A stretch of DNA of 64,000 bases from CAVTWS01 sp963738445 (GTDB lineage Bacteria > Actinomycetota > Acidimicrobiia > Acidimicrobiales > SHLQ01). Shown in pieces: positions 19,064 to 28,536 of the stretch. Where the stretch lies: positions 186,001-250,000 of the forward strand of contig CAVTWS010000012.1 in assembly GCA_963738445.1 (NCBI GenBank). Direction: 5' to 3'. Under the pieces are notes generated by a model. It made no database searches. It saw only the letters and a list, made by a program, of their open reading frames with translations, and was not told the origin of the DNA. Position 1 is the first letter of the stretch. The number at the start of each line of letters is the position of its first letter. Both the position numbers and the translations under genes were made by a program.

Positions 19064-20244
19064 TGGACCTGACCTACAGCGAAACCGACGAGCAGTTCCG
19101 CCGGGAGGTCCGGACCTGGATGGAGCGCGAGGTCCCGCTCCAAGGTCCGCCGCCCCCGGCCGGGAACTGGCCCGCCCGTCGCGCGTACGACACCGAATGG
19201 CAGCGCAAGCTCCACGACGGCGGCTACGCCGGCCTGCACTGGCCGAAGGAGTTCGGCGGCCAGGGACTCGGGGTCACCCAGCAGCTGGTCTATCTGGAGG
19301 AGTACGCCCGGGCCGGCGCTCCGTACATCAGCGTCAACTTCGTCGGCGTCATGCACGCCGGGCCGACCCTGATCGCCGAAGGCACCGACGAGCAACGGGC
19401 GTTCCACCTCCCTCGCATCCTGCGCGGCGACAGCATCTGGTGCCAGGGCTTCTCCGAACCCCAGGCCGGCTCGGACCTGGCGTCGTTGCGGACCCGAGCG
19501 GTGCGGGTGGGCGACGAGTACGTCGTCAACGGTCAGAAGATCTGGAGCACGCGAGCGCACGTCGCCGACTACTGCGAGCTGCTCGTGCGCACCGATCCCG
19601 AGGCGCCGAAGCACCGGGGGATCACCTGGCTGATCCTCGACATGAGCCAGCCGGGGGTCGAGGTTCGGCCCATGCGCACGATCGACGGCGAGAGCCACTT
19701 CTGCGAGGTGTTCCTCACCGATGCCCGGGTGCCGGTGGCCGACCGGGTCGGCGCCGAGAACGACGGGTGGCGGGTCACCAACGTCACCCTCCGATTCGAG
19801 CGCGGCACGGCCTTCGCCCAGCACGTCATCACCATGCGCGGCCAGGTCCGCAACCTGGTCCGGGCTGCTCAGGCGCTGCCCGGACCCGGGGGCACGGCGT
19901 GGGACGATCCGACCCTCCAGGGGCACGTCGGCCGCCTCGAGGCCGGTGTCGACGCGCTGTGGCGCATGACCCAGCGGGGGATCAGCGAAGCCGAAGCCAC
20001 GGGCCTGCCGCCGGCATCGGGCTCGGCGGTGAAGCTCCGGTACAGCGAGCTCACCCAGGAGATCGCCGATCTGACGGTGCGCGTCCTCGGGCGGCTCGCC
20101 GTAGGCGGCGCGCGCGTCGGCGAGGTCGACGGTGCCCAGGCCGCCCGCGACTACCTGTGGTCGCTCCAGTACACGATCGCGGCCGGCACGTCGCAGATCC
20201 AACGCAACCTCATCGCCGAGCGGCTGCTCGGCATGCCCCGCTGA
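19063..20244 (+). CDS. Acyl-CoA dehydrogenase, large subunit
   Basis: An intact 393-residue acyl-CoA dehydrogenase. Signatures are WPKEFGGQGLGVTQQ, GFSEPQAGSDLASLRT, NGQKIWSTRAHVADY, and a C-terminal IAAGTSQIQRNLIAERLLGMPR. The start overlaps the ligase stop. With the small subunit at 14982 it probably forms one heteromeric enzyme, so the operon order is ACAD-small, ECH, ECH, ligase, ACAD-large. This is a self-contained activation, dehydrogenation and hydration module. Confidence 0.92.
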   Translation: MDLTYSETDEQFRREVRTWMEREVPLQGPPPPAGNWPARRAYDTEWQRKLHDGGYAGLHWPKEFGGQGLGVTQQLVYLEEYARAGAPYISVNFVGVMHAGPTLIAEGTDEQRAFHLPRILRGDSIWCQGFSEPQAGSDLASLRTRAVRVGDEYVVNGQKIWSTRAHVADYCELLVRTDPEAPKHRGITWLILDMSQPGVEVRPMRTIDGESHFCEVFLTDARVPVADRVGAENDGWRVTNVTLRFERGTAFAQHVITMRGQVRNLVRAAQALPGPGGTAWDDPTLQGHVGRLEAGVDALWRMTQRGISEAEATGLPPASGSAVKLRYSELTQEIADLTVRVLGRLAVGGARVGEVDGAQAARDYLWSLQYTIAAGTSQIQRNLIAERLLGMPR

Positions 20245-20289
20245 CCGGACCGGCGTCGGGACCATCGCTGTCGTGCCCGGGCCTGCGGC

Positions 20290-21099
20290 TCAGCGGCACT
20301 CCCAGTTCGGCGCCCGCTTCTCGATGAAGGCGCGGGGACCCTCCAACGCGTCGTAGGTGTGGGCGACCCGGAGGCGGGCCGCTTCGGCGACGAGCTCCGC
20401 CTCGTACACCGGGAGACCGAGGCCCTTGCGGATACCGAGCCGGGTGCCGCGCACGGCCAGCGGCGCGTTGCGGTTCACCATCTCGGCGATCTCCCACGCC
20501 CGGTCCATGAGCCGCTCGGGCTCGACCAACTCGGTCACCAGACCCAGGTCGTAGGCCCGCTGGGCGCTGAGCCGCTCCTGGGTTCCCATCAGGGCCATCC
20601 GCATGGCGACGTTGACCGGCAGCACCCGGGCCAGACGCACCGACTCTCGCGCCGACACGACACCGATGCTGACGTGGGGATCGAGGAAGGTCGCGGTGGT
20701 CGACGCGATGGCGATGTCGGAGGTGGTGATGAGGTCGAGACCGGCGCCCGCGGCGACACCGTTGACCGCGCAGATGATCGGCTTGGCCATCTCCAGGTAC
20801 GGCGGCGTGGCCTCGGCGGACGAGTTCCACTGCCAGTAGGAACCGAGGAGCGGCTCGCCCCGGGTGTCCATGCCGGGAGCCGGCTGTTCCACGGTGGCGA
20901 CATCGGCACCGCTGCACAACGCCCGACCCGCACCGGTGACGATCAGGGTCCACACCTCCGGATCGTCCTCGGCGGCCCGGTAGGCGACGTTCAGCTCCCG
21001 GATCATCGTGTGGTCGATGGCGTTGAGCTTGTCGGGACGGTTCAGCGTGATGCACGCCGTCCGCCTCCGGCGTTCATAGAGGATCGTCTCGAATTCCAC
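20290..21099 (-). CDS. Enoyl-CoA hydratase/isomerase family protein 4
   Basis: An intact 269-residue crotonase-fold protein. ITLNRPDKLNAIDHTM opens the fold. VTGAGRALCSGADVATVE and CAVNGVAAGAGLDLITTSDIAI are the two oxyanion elements, and an acidic residue in ATFLDPHVSIG occupies the usual substrate-loop region. The C-terminus FIEKRAPNWE is typical of hydratases. It lies directly downstream of the UGSC-like gene on the same strand, 60 bases apart. Confidence 0.9.
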   Translation of the reverse strand: MEFETILYERRRRTACITLNRPDKLNAIDHTMIRELNVAYRAAEDDPEVWTLIVTGAGRALCSGADVATVEQPAPGMDTRGEPLLGSYWQWNSSAEATPPYLEMAKPIICAVNGVAAGAGLDLITTSDIAIASTTATFLDPHVSIGVVSARESVRLARVLPVNVAMRMALMGTQERLSAQRAYDLGLVTELVEPERLMDRAWEIAEMVNRNAPLAVRGTRLGIRKGLGLPVYEAELVAEAARLRVAHTYDALEGPRAFIEKRAPNWECR

Positions 21100-21158
21100 G
21101 GTGGCTCCTGGTCAGCTTGGTCGGTCGAAGGTTCGGGCAGGTCGAGGTGGTGAACGGG

Positions 21159-21838
21159 TCAACACTCGCCGACGACGAGGCCGGCCCCGAAGCCGTAGGC
21201 GGTGCTGGCGAACACGGTGACGGGCCCCGAGAGCCGGCCCGAGCGGGACCAGCTGGTCGAGGCCGACGAGGATGTCGGTGCCCCCGAGGTGTCCCGTGTC
21301 GGGCCCGGTCACCACGACCCGATGCGCCCGGTTGGACGGCCCGGTGGGCCATCTGGGCGAAGCGGCCGACGGTGGCGTTCGCCCGGCAGTTGGCGCCCAG
21401 GGCGTTCGACCCGTACTCGAAACCGAGCTCCTCCACGATCGGCCCGCTCACGATGACGAGCGCCGCCACCCCACCGGTGGTCACCTCGACGCCGCTGACG
21501 TTGAACGCCGGGTCGACGAGCGCCTCCGCCACGGCCCGGATCACGGGTACGTACTCGGTCTTGCAGCCGGCCATGACCGCCGCGGCGGCGAGGTGCTCCG
21601 CCCGGATCTCGATGCTCTGGGCGGGGATCGCACCGATGACCTCGGTCGGGGCCCACCCGAGCGCGTCGAGCATGGCGTTCACCAACGATCCGTACGGCGG
21701 GACCACCGGCAGACCGTCGGACCAGCCGCGTTCGAAGCACACCTCCATGTCGCGGTAGACATCGAGATTGCTCTCGGACAGCGGTGCGTCAGCGGCCACG
21801 GTCACCGGCCGCACAGACGGGAGATGGCGGGCGAGCAC
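21159..21838 (-). CDS. UGSC-family-like protein (frameshifted)
   Basis: A protein of about 225 residues. It contains CFERGWSDGLPVVPPYGSLV, then AAVMAGCKTEYVPVIRAV and FEYGSNALGANCRAN, a pattern I recall from UGSC-type (seleno)protein families, without a UGSC motif here. One or two frameshifts near 21200-21330 precede a C-terminus that reads VTVFASTAYGFGAGLVVGEC before TGA. The GTG at 21836-21838 is chosen because GGAGG lies five bases ahead. Function is unknown. It is divergent from the thioesterase operon across box D. Confidence 0.6.
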
Positions 21839-21868
21839 GTTGCCTCCATGAAGCGCCCAGCCTACTGT

Positions 21869-21885
21869 TACCTCTAGATATTTCG
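21869..21885. promoter_or_regulatory. Shared divergent-promoter box, copy D
   Basis: TACCTCTAGATATTTCG differs from copy C at only two positions. It lies 15 bases before the plus-strand ATG at 21900 and 30 bases before the minus-strand GTG at 21838. Confidence 0.55.
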
Positions 21886-21899
21886 CCACGGGGGGATGC

Positions 21900-22568
21900 A
21901 TGACGAACCAGACGGCAGACGGCTCCGAGGCGGCTCCGCACCCGTGGGTGTTCGGCGAAATGCCGCTGCCGCAGACCTGCCTGCTGGCTTCTCTCCTGCG
22001 CCGCGTCACCGGTCTGGCGCTGTCGTTGGAGGGCGCCGAACCGACCGTGTCGCGGTTGATCGACGACCTCCGGCGCGCCGAGACCGAGCTCGCCCTCGTC
22101 GCCCCGGCCGACATGTCGCCCCGCCTCGGCCCGGAGCCCCGCGACGAGCAACGCGTCTACCTGGACCACGCCCACGATGTCGGTGCGTACAACCCGTGCT
22201 TCCCCGAGTACGACATCACGGTCGAGGGCGCTCGGGCGTCGGGAACCGTGAACTTCCCGCTGGTGTTCGAGGGCCCCCCGTCCATCGTCCACGGTGGGGT
22301 CGTCGCCACGTTCTTCGACTGCGTCATCCAGCATCACAACTGCCAGGTGGGCCAGGCCGGAAAGACGATGACCCTGCAGATCCGGTATCGGCGCCCGGCA
22401 CCGATCGGCGTGACGCTCCGCTTCGAGATCGAGCGCGAGAGCAGCGATCGGATCACCTCCGTGGCCCGCCTCCTCGATGGAGACGAGCTGCTGAGCGTCG
22501 CCACGGTGGAGGCGGTCGCAGGCGTGCACGAGAACCTGCCGGCCGGCTCGCCGCGACGGCCGGTATGA
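21900..22568 (+). CDS. Hotdog-fold acyl-CoA thioesterase (PaaI-like)
   Basis: A 222-residue protein with an N-terminal helical extension of about 90 residues and a C-terminal hotdog domain. The signature FEGPPSIVHGGVVATFFDCV contains the HGG turn and the catalytic acidic residue in the long helix. It is followed by TMTLQIRYRRPAPIG. It hydrolyses or binds a CoA thioester. The ATG is preceded by a G-run ribosome-binding site. Its stop overlaps the start of the ligase gene (ATGA). Confidence 0.85.
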   Translation: MTNQTADGSEAAPHPWVFGEMPLPQTCLLASLLRRVTGLALSLEGAEPTVSRLIDDLRRAETELALVAPADMSPRLGPEPRDEQRVYLDHAHDVGAYNPCFPEYDITVEGARASGTVNFPLVFEGPPSIVHGGVVATFFDCVIQHHNCQVGQAGKTMTLQIRYRRPAPIGVTLRFEIERESSDRITSVARLLDGDELLSVATVEAVAGVHENLPAGSPRRPV

Positions 22569-24199
22569 GGGCCGCCGGTCCGGGTCTGGTGGATGTCGGC
22601 GACGGGCTTCCGCTCACGCTGCCGGCGCTGCTCGCCTCCCGCGTGGCCGAGCGGGGCGAGCATCCCCTGCTCGTGTGTGACGACGACATCGTGACCTACG
22701 GCGAGCTCGACCGGCGCTCGGCTCGGGTGGCTCGGGGCCTGCTCGCTGCCGGAGCCGGGCGCGGCACCCACGTGGGCCTGTTCCACCCCAACGGCTCGGC
22801 CTTCGTGGTGGCGGCGGTGGCCGCGGCCCGCATCGGCGCCGTGGTGCTCCCGCTCAGCACGTTCTCGCCCGCCTCCGAGCTACGGGCCCTGCTCCGCAAC
22901 GCCGACATCGAGATCCTGCTCGCCGCCGCGTCCTACCGGTCGAAGGATCACCTGGCCGTGATCGACGAGGCCGTCGGGGGACTCGACCTCGGTCGCCCGG
23001 GCCCCCTGGGCCTCGCGTCGGTCCCGGCGTTGCGCCGGGTCGTGATCGATCACGACGGTCCAGGCTCGCTCGCCGCGTTCGAAGCCGGCGGCGACACCAT
23101 CGAGCCGCCGGTCTTGGCGGGAGTCGAGGCCCGGGTGAGGCCCGGTCGACCGCCTCGTCATCGTCCACACCTCCGGCTCGACGAGCGACCCCAAGGGCGT
23201 GATCCACCAGCACGGGCCGCTCATCCGTCACCAGGCGAACCTCAACGTGCTCCGCCGCTACGCCGAGCGACGAGGTGTTGTTCTCGAACTCGCCGTTCTT
23301 CTGGATCGGCGGTTTCGCCTACAGCCTGCTCGGGACGCTGGTCGCGGGCGCCACCCTGGTGTGCACGAATGCCACCGACCCGGCCGCGGCGCTCGACCTG
23401 CTCGAACGGGCCCGGCCGACCATGGTCAACGGGTTCGCCCAATCCGTGGCTCACCTGGGCTCGCACCCGTCGTTCGCCGGGCGCGACCTGTCGTCGATCC
23501 GGCGCGGAAACCTGTGGCCGATCATGCCGCCCGAGACACGACCGGCCGACCCCGAGCTGCGGCACAACCTTCTGGGCATGACGGAGGCGGGGAGCGTCTG
23601 CCTGGCGTCCGACGACGAATCCGACCAACCCGAGCACCGGCGCGGGTCGTTCGGCAGGCCGGTCCCCGGTTTCGAGGCCCGGGTCGTCGATCCGGACTCC
23701 GGAGCCGACTGCGGGGTCGGGGTCGTCGGGGAGCTGCGGTTGCGGGGGCCGTTCCTGATGGAGGGGTACTACGGGCGGGAGCGCCACGAGACGTTCGAAC
23801 CTGACGGCTGGTACCGCACCGGCGACCTGTTCCACGTCGACGCCGAGGGGTTCTTCTACTTCACCGGCCGCCGGGGCGACATGATCAAGACCTCGGGGGC
23901 GAACGTGTCGCCTCGCGAGGTCGAGGCGGCCATCGCGGAGCTGACCGGACTCGACCGCTCACGTCGTCGGCATCGACGATCCGGTCCGGGACCAGCTCGT
24001 GGTGGCGGCGATTCGGGTGCCTCGGGGCGGGGCCGCTCCGCAGCCCGACGAGTTGCGGGCGGCGCTGCGGTCCCGGCTCTCCGCCTTCAAGGTGCCCCAG
24101 CGCATCCTCGTCCTCGCGGACGACGAGGTGCCCATGTTGTCGAGCGGCAAACTCGATGCCCGGGCCCTCAAGGAGGTGTTCCATGCCCGCCCTGCCTGA
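22565..24199 (+). CDS. AMP-forming acyl-CoA ligase 2 (three frameshifts)
   Basis: An adenylate-forming enzyme of about 540 residues. The phosphate loop VHTSGSTSDPKGVIHQHG, the substrate region FSNSPFFWIGGFAYSLLG, the adenylate motif NLLGMTEAG, the hinge GWYRTGDLFHVDAEGFFYFTGRRGDMIK and the catalytic lysine region MLSSGKLDA are all present. They fall in four frame segments, with extra bases near 23150, 23268 and 23958. Each break is repaired by removing one base, which points to sequence error. It is closely related to the ligase that follows. Confidence 0.85.
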
Positions 24200-25746
24200 C
24201 CCGTTCACGTTCCCCACGCTTCTCGCCCGCAACCGGCGTGAGGCGGGTGACGAACCGGTGCTCGTGACCGACGACGACTCCCTCACCCACGCCGAGCTCG
24301 ACCACCGGAGTCGGGACCTGGCGGGTCGCTTCGTGGCTGCCGGGGTGGGGAAGGGCGCACGCGTGGGGATCGTGTTGCCCAACGGGATCGAGTGGGCGGT
24401 CACCGCAGCTGCGGTGTCGCGGGTCGGCGGCGTGCTCGTTCCGCTGAGCACGCTGTTGCGCCCGCCGGAGTTGCACGCGCAGCTCGACGTGGCCGGGGTG
24501 ACCCACCTCGTCATCGCCGGCGCGTTCCGCGGTCGGTCCTACCGTGACGATCTCGAGGAGATCGCGCCCGGCGTGCTCGCGATGCTCGCGACGGGCCGGC
24601 GACATCCGAGCCTGCCTCTGCTCCGTCACGTGTGGATTGCGGGGGAGTGGCCCGAACCGGTGGCCGACGGAGCGCTGGTGGAGGCGATGGAGGCGGCCGT
24701 TCGACCCGCCGACGACTTCGCCATCTTGTTCACCTCGGGCAGCCGAGGTGCACCGAAGGGCACGGTCCACACCCACGGCAGCGGCCTCCGAGCGCCCGCC
24801 GCCAGCCTCTCGGCTCGCCGGGTGGGTCGGGGTGAGCGTCTGTACATCCCGATGCCGTTCTTCTGGACGGGCGGGTTCTCCCAGGGCCTGCTGTCGGTGC
24901 TGGTGGCGTGCGCGACGTTGATCACCGAGTCCGTGCCCGAGCCCGACAGCACGTTGCGCCTGCTGCAGCGCGAACGGGTGACGTTGTTCCGGGGCTGGCC
25001 CGATCAGGCGGTCCGGCTGGCCGCCCATCCGAGCTTCGCGTCGACGGACCTGTCGAGCCTGCGTCCGGCCAGCCTGCCCGCCGTGCTTCCCGTCGATCTC
25101 CGCCCGGCACCGGGCGCCCGGCCCGTGCTGTTCGGCATGACGGAGACCAACGGACCCTGGTGCGGCGACCGGCTCGACACCGATCTGCCGGCCGAGGCCC
25201 GGGGGAGCTGCGGGCGCCCCTTCGACGGGATCGAGGCTCCGGATCGTCGATCCCGACACCGGCACCGAGTGCGCACCGGGCGTCGCCGGTGAGCTGCGGC
25301 TGCGGGGCCGCACGATCATGCGCGGGATCAGCGGCCGCACCCGCGACACGGTCTTCGACGCGGACGGGTTCTACCCGACCGGCGACCTGGGCGTTCGCGA
25401 TGAGGCCGGCTACGTCTGGTACCAGGGCCGTCGTGACGACATGTTCAAGGTGAGCGGTGCCACCGTCTACCCGTCCGAAGTGGAGGCGGCGCTGCGCGCC
25501 ATCCCGGGGATCAGCCAGGCGCACGTGACCAACGTGACCCGAGCGAACGGCGCCGAAGCGGTGGGTGCCCTCGTGATCACCGACCTCGAACTCGACTCGA
25601 TCGTCGACGCGGCCAAGTCCCGCCTCAGCGCCTTCAAGGTGCCGACCGCGTGGGTGACGTCGCCCGACGCCGACACCGTTCCCATGACCGCGACGGCCAA
25701 GGTCGACAAGGCGAAGCTGCAGGCGCTGCTGTCGCCGCCGTCCTGA
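24183..25746 (+). CDS. AMP-forming acyl-CoA ligase 3 (one frameshift)
   Basis: A tandem paralogue of ligase 2 of about 520 residues. It shares the PFFWTGGFSQGLLSVL region, FTSGSRGAPKGTVHTHG as phosphate loop, VLFGMTETNG, and GFYPTGDLGVRDEAGYVWYQGRRDDMFK. The lysine region is MTATAKVDKAKLQ. One extra base near 25238 splits it. Its ATG lies inside the last codons of ligase 2, so the two are coupled. Two adjacent related ligases suggest two substrates or a heteromeric enzyme. Confidence 0.88.
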
Positions 25747-25797
25747 TCAGCCGCGACGGTCGAGGGAGTCGACCCGGGCGCGAGGACGGCCCGCCGG

Positions 25798-26235
25798 TCA
25801 GGACAGAGGGTCGACGCGGAGGCGCCGCAGATGCGTCTTGGCGATCCGCCACGCGCCGTCCTCACGGATGTACTCCTCGAGGTAGTGCCCGTAGCCCTGA
25901 AGGCCGGAGCGGGCGCCGCCCTCCGGCTGGGGCCACTCGACGTAGTCGAACATGGCCCACGTGCCCCGGGCGGTATCCGGACCGGTGATCTCGATCTCGG
26001 GCATGTGGCCGTGGTGGCACGTCTGGGTTCCGGTGAGCGCGGTGCTGACGGCTTCGACGATGTTGGCCCGGCCCTCGACGACCATGTCGGCTTCGGGGAC
26101 CTCCATGCGGGCGTTCGTCGCGAAGACCTGGGCCCAGTCGTCCCACTCCTTGCAGTCCATGTGGCGGAAGTAGCGGGCCTTGACCTGCTTGATCGCCTCG
26201 ATGTCGAGGAGTTGCTGGATTGACGAGTCGCTCAT
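25798..26235 (-). CDS. SnoaL-like protein 2
   Basis: A 145-residue NTF2/SnoaL-fold protein. It opens with a helix ending IKQVKARYFRHMDCKEWDDWAQVF, the typical first block. Next come GRANIVEAVSTAL and CHHGHMPEIEITGPDTARG, then a closing DGAWRIAKTHLRRLR. The paired histidines in HHGHMPEI are common in the dehydratase/isomerase members. The substrate is unknown. It is divergent from an APH-fold kinase across a 65-base gap with a weaker copy of the shared box. Confidence 0.85.
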   Translation of the reverse strand: MSDSSIQQLLDIEAIKQVKARYFRHMDCKEWDDWAQVFATNARMEVPEADMVVEGRANIVEAVSTALTGTQTCHHGHMPEIEITGPDTARGTWAMFDYVEWPQPEGGARSGLQGYGHYLEEYIREDGAWRIAKTHLRRLRVDPLS

Positions 26236-26260
26236 GGTTCCCCTGCCGTCCGATGCCTAA

Positions 26261-26277
26261 AGTATGTAGATGATTAT
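26261..26277. promoter_or_regulatory. Shared divergent-promoter box, weaker copy E
   Basis: AGTATGTAGATGATTAT keeps the TAGAT core and surrounding A/T positions of the box but loses the left half. It lies about 25 bases from each of the divergent starts at 26235 and 26301. Confidence 0.35.
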
Positions 26278-26300
26278 CGATCGACGGTCGGCTCGCCACC

Positions 26301-27335
26301 ATGAGCTCTGACGGGGCCGCGGAACCGGCCGGTGGGTTCGACCCCGAACGGCTGGCGCAGTGGCTCGCCGAGAACGTGGACCCGACCGTCACCGCGGTCG
26401 TTGTCCGGCGTCTGTCCGGTGGCCACTCGAGTGGAGCGTGGCGGCTCGACCTGGTCGGCCCGGCCGAGGCGGCGCCGCTGGTCCTGAAGGCTCCGGACGA
26501 GGTGAGCATCGTGTACCGCCGTGATGCGGGGGGCGAAGGCCGGGTGATGCGGGACCTGCACCGCCAGAACGCGCCGGTACCCGGAGTCGTGGCCATCGAC
26601 GAGGGGACCGCCGCCGTCGGGCGGCCCTGCTTCTTCCTGGAGTTCGTCGACGGTCGATCGGTGCTCGACATGGCGCCGGGTTACCACGGGGAAGGCTGGC
26701 TCCACGATTCGTCGCCCGGTGCGCAGCGAGCCGTCTGGGAGTCGTTCCACGATGCGTTGGCCGGCCTCCACTCGGCGGATCCGGCGGCGGTACCCGACGC
26801 GAGCCACGGAGGGCAGGGCTCGACCGATCTGCTGGCTCACTGGCGGACCGCGCTGCTCGATGCCGCACCGGCGGAGATGGTCCCCCGTCAGCTCGCGGCG
26901 CTCGACTGGCTACGGGACCACATCCCCCCGGGCGCCGACGAGGCTCCCGCGGTGTGCCTCGGCGACGCTCGGCTCGTGAACGGGGTGGTGGTCGGCACCG
27001 ACGTACGCGCCCTCGTCGACTTCGAGGTCGTGTACGTCGGCAACCCGGCGGCCGACGTGGGGTACAACCAGTTCTTCGATGATCTGCAGCGTCGGCACGT
27101 GGCCGTTCCGCTCCCCGGGCTGCCCACCGCCGACGAGACGTGGGAACGCTGGGGCCGGGCGACCGGTCGCCCGACCGGCGACCGGGAGTACTGGACCGCC
27201 TTCAGCGCCACGATCCTGTGCATCACCGCCACGAGGGCGATGATCCAGTGGGGCATGTCGTCGTCCACCCTCGAATCCGACAACGCCATCGTGGCCGCGT
27301 GGGAGCAGGCGATCGCCGCCGCCGCCCGCGCCTGA
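26301..27335 (+). CDS. APH-fold phosphotransferase 3
   Basis: An intact 344-residue kinase. The N-lobe has VRRLSGGHSSGAWRLDL and a lysine in PLVLKAPDE, the hinge is FFLEFVDGRSVLDM, and the catalytic loop is AVCLGDARLVNGVVVG (Asp and Asn of the HGDxxxxN motif). LVDFEVVYVGNPAADVG is the metal-binding segment. The usual His of the HGD motif is Leu. It lacks the C-terminal extension of kinases 1 and 2. The neighbours are SnoaL and Rieske genes. Confidence 0.85.
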   Translation: MSSDGAAEPAGGFDPERLAQWLAENVDPTVTAVVVRRLSGGHSSGAWRLDLVGPAEAAPLVLKAPDEVSIVYRRDAGGEGRVMRDLHRQNAPVPGVVAIDEGTAAVGRPCFFLEFVDGRSVLDMAPGYHGEGWLHDSSPGAQRAVWESFHDALAGLHSADPAAVPDASHGGQGSTDLLAHWRTALLDAAPAEMVPRQLAALDWLRDHIPPGADEAPAVCLGDARLVNGVVVGTDVRALVDFEVVYVGNPAADVGYNQFFDDLQRRHVAVPLPGLPTADETWERWGRATGRPTGDREYWTAFSATILCITATRAMIQWGMSSSTLESDNAIVAAWEQAIAAAARA

Positions 27336-27390
27336 CCATCCGACGCTCCGACGCCCCGCCTCCGCCCCTCCTCCTCGCCCTGCCCCTGCC

Positions 27391-27458
27391 CCCTCGCCCT
27401 GCCCCCTCGCCCTGCCCCACCCAGTTGCGGGGGGAGGGGGCGAGGGCGAGCGAGGGGG
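27391..27458. repeat. 13-bp tandem repeat plus G-quadruplex-type run between convergent genes
   Basis: Two exact copies of CCCTCGCCCTGCC (27391-27403 and 27404-27416) are followed by CACCCAGTTGC and then G-runs of 6, 5, 3 and 5 with short loops (27429-27458). The C-rich and G-rich halves are also partly complementary, for example CCTCGCCC against GGGCGAGG. The element could form a terminator-like hairpin for one or both convergent genes (ending 27335 and 27468) or a G-quadruplex. Confidence 0.5.
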
Positions 27459-27467
27459 CGCGGTCGC

Positions 27468-28457
27468 TCAGTCGGGTTCGATCTCGTAGAACTGGCGGCA
27501 CCAGGTGCGGACCGTCTTGAACGGTTTGGCGTCGATCTGGGCCAGCGCCGGTTGCTCGACGTAGCGCTGATACCGCCAGATCTCGAGGTCGTCCCAGAGG
27601 GTGACGAGGAACTGCTTCTCGATCCGCGCCCGGAGCTCCTCGGGCGGGGTGGCGGACGGGTCGGAACCCTTCGGCCACCAGATCGAATAGAACATGTCCG
27701 AGGTCTCGTCGTCGATCGGGGTCGTGCAGAAGATCAGCCGGTACGGCGTCACCCCGTCGAACTTGCTCAGGGTGTTTCCGACTCCGCAATGGATGCTCTG
27801 GATCTCCAAGGCCATGCGCTGCCCATCCGGGTCGGATTCGTCCGGCCAGCCGCTGCGGAACCACAGGGTGCTGTCGTTCGCCTCGAGCCCCATCAGCACC
27901 GGGGACACCGAGGCCCGGTGCACGTAGCGGAAGTGCATGGTGTCGCCGGTGTTCTCCAACGGGAGCTGCGGGTGGACGGGCTCCTTCTCGTACTTCACGG
28001 ACAACTCGGGGTAGACGCGGTAGTAGTCGTCGGGGTCGGCGGACTCCCCGTCGAACGCGTCGAGGACGCTCGGGAGCTCCCAGCGGGGCGGCCCGCCCGC
28101 GGGGTCGTGCCACATGTAGATGCACTCGTGCTGCTCCACGATCGGCCACGTGCGCAGGCGTTTGGTGATGTTCGGACGGTCCTCGTAGGGGATGTAGGCG
28201 TTGACGCCGTCCGGGCCGTACCCCCAGCCGTGGTACGGGCACTCGATGCAGTCGCCGTGGACCGTGCCGCCGCGGCCGATGTGGGCGCCCATGTGGGGGC
28301 AGTGGGCATCGAGGACGACGAGTTGGCCACCCTCGGTCCGATAGGCGACGAGCTCCCGGCCAAAGTACTTCAGGGCCTTCGACGAGCCCGACGGAATCTC
28401 GGCGGACCAGCCGATCATGAACCACCCGGTGGGGCGCCAGGTGAACGGAAAACGCAT
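27468..28457 (-). CDS. Rieske oxygenase, KshA-like
   Basis: An intact 329-residue oxygenase component. The [2Fe-2S] ligands form an exact CxHx17CxxH: Cys53, His55, Cys73, His76. The mononuclear iron site is ENTGDTMHFRYVH with Asn169, Asp172, His175 and His180. Length, the short N-terminus and the NTGDxxHF site resemble 3-ketosteroid 9-alpha-hydroxylase oxygenase (KshA) and related monooxygenases. It would hydroxylate a ring or alicyclic carbon with an external reductase, and no reductase gene is in the window. It is divergent from an LLM oxidoreductase. Confidence 0.88.
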   Translation of the reverse strand: MRFPFTWRPTGWFMIGWSAEIPSGSSKALKYFGRELVAYRTEGGQLVVLDAHCPHMGAHIGRGGTVHGDCIECPYHGWGYGPDGVNAYIPYEDRPNITKRLRTWPIVEQHECIYMWHDPAGGPPRWELPSVLDAFDGESADPDDYYRVYPELSVKYEKEPVHPQLPLENTGDTMHFRYVHRASVSPVLMGLEANDSTLWFRSGWPDESDPDGQRMALEIQSIHCGVGNTLSKFDGVTPYRLIFCTTPIDDETSDMFYSIWWPKGSDPSATPPEELRARIEKQFLVTLWDDLEIWRYQRYVEQPALAQIDAKPFKTVRTWCRQFYEIEPD

Positions 28458-28524
28458 CGTACGAACCTCCGAGTTCCGAGGTCGACGTTAGCGCGCCGGT
28501 CGGGCTCGGCGGTCAAAATGTCTG

Positions 28525-28530
28525 TAGGTT
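28525..28530 (+). promoter_or_regulatory. Probable leaderless -10 box (TAGGTT)
   Basis: TAGGTT lies exactly six bases before the ATG at 28537, the spacing expected for a transcript that begins at its start codon. No ribosome-binding site is present. Confidence 0.5.
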
Positions 28531-28536
28531 TACGCC

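Noticed and set aside
21159..21161. Selenocysteine at the TGA ending the UGSC-like gene
   Set aside because: The codon follows a natural C-terminus (VVGEC), the frame upstream is already uncertain, and no selenocysteine insertion structure is evident.
27391..27416. CRISPR repeats
   Set aside because: The two 13-base copies are directly adjacent without spacers, are low-complexity and stand alone. No cas gene is nearby.
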